From Clostridiales bacterium (lineage in GTDB: Bacteria > Bacillota > Clostridia > Monoglobales > WRBX01), in NCBI GenBank assembly GCA_031263785.1, contig JAISFC010000010.1, positions 1 to 44,212 on the forward strand: a stretch of DNA of 44,212 nt, read 5' to 3'. This document shows, piece by piece, positions 37,724 to 44,212 of the stretch. A program made the position numbers and the translations under genes. The notes beneath the pieces are model-generated. The model made no database searches. It had not been told where the DNA came from and worked only from the letters and a program-made list of their open reading frames with translations. Numbering within the stretch: position 1 is the first letter of the stretch; the number at the start of each line of letters is the position of its first letter.

Positions 37724-37765
37724 TGTCGATTGTTGTCGATTCCTGCGGTTGCGCGAATTGTCGAC
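37724..37765 (+). promoter_or_regulatory. 0A-box-like cluster upstream of spo0A
   Basis: TGTCGAT at 37724 and 37734 (10-bp spacing) and TGTCGAC at 37759; known 0A box is TGTCGAA. Confidence 0.45.
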
Positions 37766-38019
37766 TATGCACTTATTTTGCGACCGATTGTTGGTCACTC
37801 GTTTTTCCCCTGTTCCATCACATTTTTGCTTTATTTCGCTTTTTATTTTAAATTTTTCTGGAATAAATTGGAAAAAAACTCTTGACTTTTTTTTACATTT
37901 GTAATAAAATATTCTCAAAGGGTTTCATGCTGAAAAAATTCCTCAACCGTCCATGCACCGCACCTCCCAATCGCGGCTCGCTTGAGGTAAATCATTTATT
38001 ATAGAAGGGATTGGTAAAC

Positions 38020-38808
38020 ATGCAACAAGAAACAATTTCCGTCATTGTCGCCGATGACAACGTCGAATACCGCACTTCCGTCGGCAATTTCCTCCAGCTG
38101 GAGAAGGGTATCGAGGTGCTTATGCTCGCCGAAAATGGTGAACAGGTGCTTTCGTTTATCCGCGAAAACCCCGTCGACCTCATTCTCCTGGACCTCGCTA
38201 TGCCCGTCCTCGACGGCGTCGGCGTGCTGAAAGCCATGCGCGAAATGCACTTCCAGCGCCGCCCTAAGGTTCTCGCCGTTTCCGCCATGCCAAGCGACTG
38301 CGTCACGCGTGAGGTTATCGACCTCGGCGCCTCCTTCCTCATGGTCAAGCCGATGACTTACAACGCTATAGCCGACCGAATCCGCACCATCACCCGCTCC
38401 AAAGATACGCCTATGGTCGCGCTTTCCGACGTGGCGCATGCCGTGCCGGACCTCGAGGTGAGCGTTACAAATATGATTCACGAGGTCGGGATTCCCGCCC
38501 ACATCAAGGGCTATCAGTACTTACGCACCGCTATTATGCGCGTTATTGAGGACAATTCCTTGATTGAGTCGGTCACGAAGCAGCTTTACCCCACCATCGC
38601 CCGCGCATATTCCACCACCCCCAGCCGCGTGGAGCGCGCGATTCGGCACGCGATTGAGGTGGCGTGGGACCGCGGAGACGTCGACGTGCTCAACCGATTC
38701 TTCGGGTACACCATCAATAACGAGAAGGGAAAGCCCACTAACAGCGAGTTTATTGCCATGATTTCCGATAAGCTGCGCCTTATTATCAAGTCGCGGCGCG
38801 AGGCGTAA
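38020..38808 (+). CDS. spo0A: sporulation transcription factor Spo0A
   Basis: Receiver domain [47 protein letters not shown]...[32 protein letters not shown]. Confidence 0.97.
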   Translation: MQQETISVIVADDNVEYRTSVGNFLQLEKGIEVLMLAENGEQVLSFIRENPVDLILLDLAMPVLDGVGVLKAMREMHFQRRPKVLAVSAMPSDCVTREVIDLGASFLMVKPMTYNAIADRIRTITRSKDTPMVALSDVAHAVPDLEVSVTNMIHEVGIPAHIKGYQYLRTAIMRVIEDNSLIESVTKQLYPTIARAYSTTPSRVERAIRHAIEVAWDRGDVDVLNRFFGYTINNEKGKPTNSEFIAMISDKLRLIIKSRREA

Positions 38809-38865
38809 CTGCGCGGCGTTTAGGCTGATTCCGTCATGGACACCGAGAATCGAATCTGTAAAATT

Positions 38866-38930
38866 AAGCAGCTCCCTTGTTGAAATTTGGGGGTTGCATT
38901 TTTTTGCTTATGTGATATAATCGTAACTGT
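38866..38930 (+). promoter_or_regulatory. overlapping terminator hairpin/promoter cassette (copy 1)
   Basis: GCAGCTCCC-TTGTTGAAATTT-GGGGGTTGC-ATTTTTTT, with TTGCAT as -35 and TATAAT downstream. Confidence 0.55.
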
Positions 38931-38957
38931 GAGTTGAAAAAGGAGGAAATAAATATT

Positions 38958-40112
38958 ATGAAAAGATTTATAAGTTTATGCTTAGCGTCCGTAATGTGTT
39001 TGTCGGTGCTATCCGCGTCGGCGGAGCCACCAATCACGGTTTTGCTCGACGGCAACATAATTGAATTTGACCAGCCGCCGATTATCGAAAACGACAGAAC
39101 GCTTGTGCCGGTGCGCAAAATCTTTGAAGCAATGGGCGCAACCGTCGACTGGAACGACGAAACAAACACTGCCACGGGGACAAAAGGATATATTATCATT
39201 GTAATGCAGATAGGCAATAACATAATCACGAAAAACGGTCAGCAGATTGAGCTTGACGTTCCGCCGCAAATTGTCAACGACCGAACGCTCGTACCCGTCC
39301 GCGCCGTTGCCGAAGGTCTTAATTGCACGGTCGGCTGGGACGATAATCTACAGCAGGTATCCATAGCCACCGAAACCACCTATGACAACATCCCGCCGTC
39401 TTCCTATAAACCGACATATAAAGACGTTTATGAGCGCGGATATGATTTGGGATACAGCCGTGGCGAGGCGGCAGGCAAGAAAAACGCAAGCTTCGACGAC
39501 TACGATAAAATGGCTCTGGCAATGGGTCAAGAAGGTCTCAGTAACGAGGCGGAAAAAGATTTTAACGAAGGCTTTGCAAGCGGATGGAAGCTTGGTTATG
39601 AGACCGGGTTTAAAGAGTGGGAGGCATCCAAGGCAAATCCGGACCCTTCGCTATCCAACCCTATAGAACAGATTTTCAACCTGCCCGACCTACCACTGAC
39701 TGTGCGCGACCGGGACAACGGCTTGGAAATTCAAATCAACGAAATTGTCGTTAAGCGAGGCGTGGACCGCGATAATAAATCGAATGATAAAATGACCACC
39801 ATAAAGCTATCGTGCGAAATTTTGCGAATTTACAACCTTACGATTAAAGCGCCTAATATTGAAGTGTCCATTTCCAGACATGGCGACGGTGAGCCTCCAA
39901 AGGGATTCGGCAGTTCCTTGGTTTTTACCGGCACGGATTATGCCAACGGCTTGGGCATTTTTGACGGCAATCAAGCAAAAAAACAAGTGGGCGACACCTT
40001 TGAGGCAAACGTCGTTTTTCCTACCGGCTTCCCGAATGTTTCCGACACCAATCAGCCTTATATAAACGAAGTGGACGTATATATGGAGCGTAATCACACG
40101 TTGTTAAGGTAA
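38958..40112 (+). CDS. secreted protein with two copper-amine-oxidase N-terminal-like repeats
   Basis: Signal peptide MKRFISLCLASVMCLSVLSASA; PPIIENDRTLVPVRKIFEAMGATVDWND and PPQIVNDRTLVPVRAVAEGLNCTVGWDD. Confidence 0.85.
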   Translation: MKRFISLCLASVMCLSVLSASAEPPITVLLDGNIIEFDQPPIIENDRTLVPVRKIFEAMGATVDWNDETNTATGTKGYIIIVMQIGNNIITKNGQQIELDVPPQIVNDRTLVPVRAVAEGLNCTVGWDDNLQQVSIATETTYDNIPPSSYKPTYKDVYERGYDLGYSRGEAAGKKNASFDDYDKMALAMGQEGLSNEAEKDFNEGFASGWKLGYETGFKEWEASKANPDPSLSNPIEQIFNLPDLPLTVRDRDNGLEIQINEIVVKRGVDRDNKSNDKMTTIKLSCEILRIYNLTIKAPNIEVSISRHGDGEPPKGFGSSLVFTGTDYANGLGIFDGNQAKKQVGDTFEANVVFPTGFPNVSDTNQPYINEVDVYMERNHTLLR

Positions 40113-40175
40113 TCTCCCTGCGACGGTATTATGTGATATATTAACTATGAGTTCGAACATGGAGGGAACAAAATT

Positions 40176-41306
40176 ATGAAAAGATTTATAAGTTTATGCT
40201 TGGCGTCTGTGATGTGTTTGTCGGTGATATCCGTGTCAGCGGAGCCACCAATCACGGTTTTGCTCGACGGCAATCTAATTGAGTTTGACCAGCCGCCGAT
40301 TATCGAAAATGACAGAACGCTTGTGCCCGTGCGGAAAATATTTGAGGCAATGGGCGCAACCGTCGACTGGAACGAAGAAACAAACACTGCCACGGGGACA
40401 AAAGGCTATATTATCATTGTGATGCAGATAGGCAACAACATAATCACGAAAAATGGTCAGCAGATTGAGCTTGACGTTCCGCCGCAAATTGTCAACGACC
40501 GAACGCTCGTGCCCGTCCGCGCCGTTGCGGAAGGTCTTAACTGCACCGTCGGCTGGGACGATGATTCGCAGCAGGTATCCATCACTACCGCGCCCACTGA
40601 TAACGGTCTTCCTACATTCCCTTACACCCCAACATACAACGACGTTTATGAGCGCGGATATGATTTGGGGTACAGCCGCGGAGAGGCATCCGGCAAGAAA
40701 AATGGGAGTTTTGACGAATATGATAAAGCTTATCTGGCGATGGGCAACGAAGGTCTCAACGACGAGGCAAAAAAGAATTTCAACGAAGGTTTTGCAAACG
40801 GATGGGCGGATGGTTATGAAATTGGCTTGAAAGCGTGGGAGGAAGAACAGTCAAATCCTAAGCCTTCGCCCACCGCCCCAATAGAACAGATTTTTAAACT
40901 GCCCGACCTACCAATGGCTTTGAAATACGAATTCGCTCCATTTGAGATACAAATCAACGAAGTTGTTATTAACAAAGGCGTTGACGGCAATAATCAGCCG
41001 AATCCTAAAAAAACTACCGTAACGCTGTCGTGCGAGATTTTGCAAATTCCCGACCGGTGCCCACAGGTGCCTTCCCTCTACATTAATGTGGCTATGACCG
41101 ACGAACAGGGACGTAGCATCGGCAGCCCCAATGCAAAAATCAGCGCTAAGGATTTGGGCATTTTCTCTAATTATGGCGACGCCAAAAAGCAAGTGGGCGA
41201 CACCTTTGACGTAACCTTTGTTTTGGATTACGGCTTCCCGAATGTCGCTGATACTCGCGGTAATCGTCATATAAATGTTGTGAGATTCGAGTTCCAGGGG
41301 TATTAA
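40176..41306 (+). CDS. secreted protein with two copper-amine-oxidase N-terminal-like repeats (tandem paralogue)
   Basis: First ~135 aa nearly identical to 38958-40112; C-terminal half divergent. Confidence 0.85.
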   Translation: MKRFISLCLASVMCLSVISVSAEPPITVLLDGNLIEFDQPPIIENDRTLVPVRKIFEAMGATVDWNEETNTATGTKGYIIIVMQIGNNIITKNGQQIELDVPPQIVNDRTLVPVRAVAEGLNCTVGWDDDSQQVSITTAPTDNGLPTFPYTPTYNDVYERGYDLGYSRGEASGKKNGSFDEYDKAYLAMGNEGLNDEAKKNFNEGFANGWADGYEIGLKAWEEEQSNPKPSPTAPIEQIFKLPDLPMALKYEFAPFEIQINEVVINKGVDGNNQPNPKKTTVTLSCEILQIPDRCPQVPSLYINVAMTDEQGRSIGSPNAKISAKDLGIFSNYGDAKKQVGDTFDVTFVLDYGFPNVADTRGNRHINVVRFEFQGY

Positions 41307-41464
41307 CCGCCCGTTGCCGTCACTTGACGGCGCATATTAGTTGACACAACAAGCATATACAGCGGCTTTGCATGATGAAATAAAAAGAATTGCGTAAGCA
41401 ATTCAACAATACCTGTTCCCTGTTCCCTATAGAGTTAGGGTATCGTTGCGGCGAAATGAATTCG

Positions 41465-41537
41465 CCTTCACGAGCAGCCCCCTTGTTGAAATTTGGGGGT
41501 TGCATTTTTTTTATTTATGTGTTACAATAGTAATTGT
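41465..41537 (+). promoter_or_regulatory. overlapping terminator hairpin/promoter cassette (copy 2)
   Basis: GCAGCCCCC-TTGTTGAAATTT-GGGGGTTGC-ATTTTTTTT; TTGCAT-17-TACAAT; precedes tRNA-Met. Confidence 0.6.
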
Positions 41538-41580
41538 GAAGTGAACACGAGGCGGATTTTTGTTTTTGTTCCGCTAATTC

Positions 41581-41657
41581 GCGCCTTTAGCTCAGTTGGT
41601 TAGAGCAACCGGCTCATAACCGGTCGGTCCGGGGTTCGAGTCCCTGAAGGCGCACCA
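41581..41657 (+). tRNA. tRNA-Met (anticodon CAT), CCA encoded; elongator-like, Ile2 not excluded
   Basis: Acceptor GCGCCTT/AAGGCGC, loop CTCATAA, T-loop GGTTCGAGTCC. Confidence 0.95.
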
Positions 41658-41662
41658 AAAAG

Positions 41663-41714
41663 TGCCTCTTCGAGGCAATGAAAAATGACAAATGATAAAT
41701 TGTGAATGATAAAT
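41663..41714. repeat. 52-bp post-tRNA repeat, copy B
   Basis: See copy A at 323-374. Confidence 0.85.
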
Positions 41715-41855
41715 AAAACCCAAAGTCCACACAATAGGCGCTTTTTGTATTTATCATTCATCATTAACCGAAAGCGAATCATTTTTCATTTCTCTTCGTC
41801 TTCCGCAAAAAAATAACAGCGATTGCAGTAGAATAAAGTTACAAGAGGGCGAGAC

Positions 41856-42749
41856 ATGAGCAAACAAAAGGTTTCAATTCGATTTTTTGATAACACGGAA
41901 GTACGTGCCATTTGGGATGATGAGCATTCAAAATGGTGGTTTTCGGTTGTTGATATTATTGGAGTTTTAACTGATAGTAAAGACCCGCGAAAATATTGGA
42001 CAGTTTTGAAAACAAGATTAAAAAATTCTGATTTTCAAACGACTACAAATTGTAGTCAGTTCAAATTAACTGCGGAAGATGGCAAAAAGCGTCTTACTGA
42101 TTGTCTTTTGCAGGACGATATTGTTAAACTTGTTGAAGTCGTGCCAAGCAAAAAATCCAAAAAATTCATTGAATGGTTTACTTATAGCGATGAAACTATA
42201 GACGGTAAGAGTAAAACAAAGGCTTATGCGTTGTTTGACAGTTCGCTCATCGACACCATTGAAGTCGGCACAACGAAAGGTTTACAACAAATCCACGGCT
42301 ACTTGTTTGGTGGTTTGTACGACTTTGCGGGTCAAATTCGCACGGTTAATATCGCAAAAGGCGGGTTTAGATTTGCTCCGCTCCAATTTCTAGAAAGAAC
42401 ATTAAACACAATTGAAAATATGCCTGAAACCTCATTTGACGACATAATCGATAAATATGTTGAAATGAATGTTGCTCATCCGTTCCGCGAGGGAAATGGA
42501 CGCTCGTCTAGAATTTGGCTTGATTTGATTTTGAAAAAGAACCTCAAGCGTTGCGTTGATTGGAGCAAAATCGGCAAAAAAGAATATCTAACCGCTATGC
42601 AAGAATCCACGATGGACACAACCAGAATCAAAGGCTTATTGGAAAACGCGCTAACCGATAAAATCAACGACCGCGACGTGTTTATGAAAGGTATCGACTA
42701 TTCTTATTATTATGAGGAAGAAGACGATATCGAGGATACCGGCGAATAA
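41856..42749 (+). CDS. Bro-N-like domain fused to Fic-domain protein
   Basis: N-term [48 protein letters not shown]-term Fic motif HPFREGNGR. Confidence 0.88.
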   Translation: MSKQKVSIRFFDNTEVRAIWDDEHSKWWFSVVDIIGVLTDSKDPRKYWTVLKTRLKNSDFQTTTNCSQFKLTAEDGKKRLTDCLLQDDIVKLVEVVPSKKSKKFIEWFTYSDETIDGKSKTKAYALFDSSLIDTIEVGTTKGLQQIHGYLFGGLYDFAGQIRTVNIAKGGFRFAPLQFLERTLNTIENMPETSFDDIIDKYVEMNVAHPFREGNGRSSRIWLDLILKKNLKRCVDWSKIGKKEYLTAMQESTMDTTRIKGLLENALTDKINDRDVFMKGIDYSYYYEEEDDIEDTGE

Positions 42750-42752
42750 TGT

Positions 42753-42965
42753 TTAATCCGTTTTGTATTGCTGCTCGATTTCCAGCAACTCTTCCGTTGA
42801 AAGATTCGCTTGCGGCTTAAAAGGCAACTCGCCGGAATTTACCACTTGCTTGATAAACATATTTATGGCAGAAGAAAACGTGAGCCCCATGCTTCGGAAG
42901 GTAATGTCCGCTTTCTTCTTGAGCGATTTGTCGATTCTAATGCTTGTGTTTACGGTATTAGTCAT
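42753..42965 (-). CDS. RelB/DinJ family antitoxin
   Basis: MTNTVNTSIRIDKSLKKKADITFRSMGLTFSSAINMFIKQVVNSGELPF. Confidence 0.85.
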   Translation of the reverse strand: MTNTVNTSIRIDKSLKKKADITFRSMGLTFSSAINMFIKQVVNSGELPFKPQANLSTEELLEIEQQYKTD

Positions 42966-43118
42966 TGCTATCATCTCCTTATACTATCATTATACTACAT
43001 ATAATATGCAATGTCAATACAAAAATCAAACATGGAAAATAAATAAATATATTAGGATTATGGCTTGCAATTTTGCGGCGGATTTGTTATACTTAGCCTA
43101 ATAGGGAGATGATAGGCG

Positions 43119-43934
43119 ATGTTAGCGATTAGCAAGCGAACGCAATTAGCGGCGGAAGTGTCAAAACAAGCGGGCGTACAAATATTAGAGATACAAAAAG
43201 GTGATATGGGAACTCGCTCGAAAGGCGCGAATGATGTCCTCACAATTGCCGATACAACCAGCGAAAAAACCATAACCGACGCTATTTCTTCGGCATTCCC
43301 GAATGATGGAATAATCGCGGAAGAGGGGAGCCGCAAGCAAAGCCAAACAGGATATACATGGGTTATTGACCCGCTGGACGGCACTCTTAATTTTTCACGC
43401 AAAATCCCGCTTTACGCGGTTAGTGTTGGTTATCTAAAAGATGGCAAGCCCAAGGGTGGTGCCATGTTTATTCCGGCTGTTTCCGAGCTGTTTGTTTGCG
43501 AGCGGGGAAATGGCGCGTATTTGAATGGCGGGAAAATAAAAGTTTCAAACAATGAGCTTGCGGATTCTCTCTCAACGGCTGAATTTAATAATCGTTCCGT
43601 TGAATCTCGAAATTGGCTGAACGATATCCACAAAAACCTTATGGAAAACACTATGAACGTCGAAAAACTATTTTCGACGGTAATTTCTTTGTGTTACGTA
43701 GCTTGTGGAAGAACCGAATTGCATTGCGAATTGGAGTGCTTTTTGTGGGACATTATGCCCGCAGGATTGCTCATCGAAGAAGCCGGCGGAAAGTTTACTC
43801 AAATCGACGGAAGCCCTGTGGATTATTCACAGATGCAAAAGCAATGCGTGCTTGGCACGAACGGAATAATTCACGATAGCGCGCTGGACTTGATAAAGCC
43901 AAAACAAGCGCCACTTCGCTCTGCCGAGCAGTAG
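43119..43934 (+). CDS. inositol monophosphatase family protein
   Basis: IIAEEGS; WVIDPLDGTLNFSRKIPLYAVSVGY; WDIMPAGLLIEEAGGKF. Confidence 0.9.
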   Translation: MLAISKRTQLAAEVSKQAGVQILEIQKGDMGTRSKGANDVLTIADTTSEKTITDAISSAFPNDGIIAEEGSRKQSQTGYTWVIDPLDGTLNFSRKIPLYAVSVGYLKDGKPKGGAMFIPAVSELFVCERGNGAYLNGGKIKVSNNELADSLSTAEFNNRSVESRNWLNDIHKNLMENTMNVEKLFSTVISLCYVACGRTELHCELECFLWDIMPAGLLIEEAGGKFTQIDGSPVDYSQMQKQCVLGTNGIIHDSALDLIKPKQAPLRSAEQ

Positions 43935-44212
43935 ACAATCCAGCCGCAAGTTTTCCCACGATACTTTGCAAATGAGCGTAACGAATTTGAAAGCACCTAG
44001 ATATTTTTTTCATTCAGATTCGTGAAATCGGCTTCAAATACGGGGATTATCAGATTTATATGATTCGGGAGTCTTTTTTTTATTTTCGATAATCTGTTAT
44101 GATACAATAGAAGGGTAACAAAAAAAGAAGACAAAGCGCCTCAAAAATGATATGATGTAAGTAACCAAACAAACACATATCGGAGGGCTTTGTCTATGGA
44201 TATTATAACACA

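Noticed and set aside
44196-44212. Start of an ORF (MDIIT...) after GGAGGG at the right edge, possibly a transposase
   Set aside because: Only five codons in the window; product cannot be supported.

Overview
44.2 kb chromosomal window from a low-GC, probably endospore-forming Firmicute (Clostridia-like: spo0A, ylbJ, LCP protein, EndoA-type MazF). All calls were made by reading the sequence; no database search was run. Housekeeping content: three tRNAs (Gln-CTG, Arg-CCT, Met-CAT), an LCP-glmM-glmS run, an RNA methyltransferase/topA/dprA/trmH-family block, ylbJ, dnaN-recF without dnaA or gyrB, spo0A, and an inositol-monophosphatase family gene. Accessory content: MazF with a 44-aa MazE-like ORF that lacks the DNA-binding domain; a DUF4143-type ATPase flanked by 77-bp direct repeats; an orphan 852-aa coiled-coil membrane protein; a 1992-aa secreted beta-helix repeat protein; two tandem PIN-toxin/54-aa ORF modules; divergent AAA ATPases; tandem copper-amine-oxidase-N-like secreted proteins; a Bro-N/Fic fusion; and an orphan RelB. 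The strongest candidate for an undescribed system is a tandem 417-bp repeat at 26.0-27.0 kb. Each full unit encodes a near-identical 36-aa hydrophobic peptide on the + strand, with a consensus-spaced convergent promoter on the - strand. The sequence also shows a predicted SD-sequestering hairpin and a 13-bp 5'/3' pairing, which together resemble a type I toxin-antitoxin locus. A decayed third copy abuts recF.
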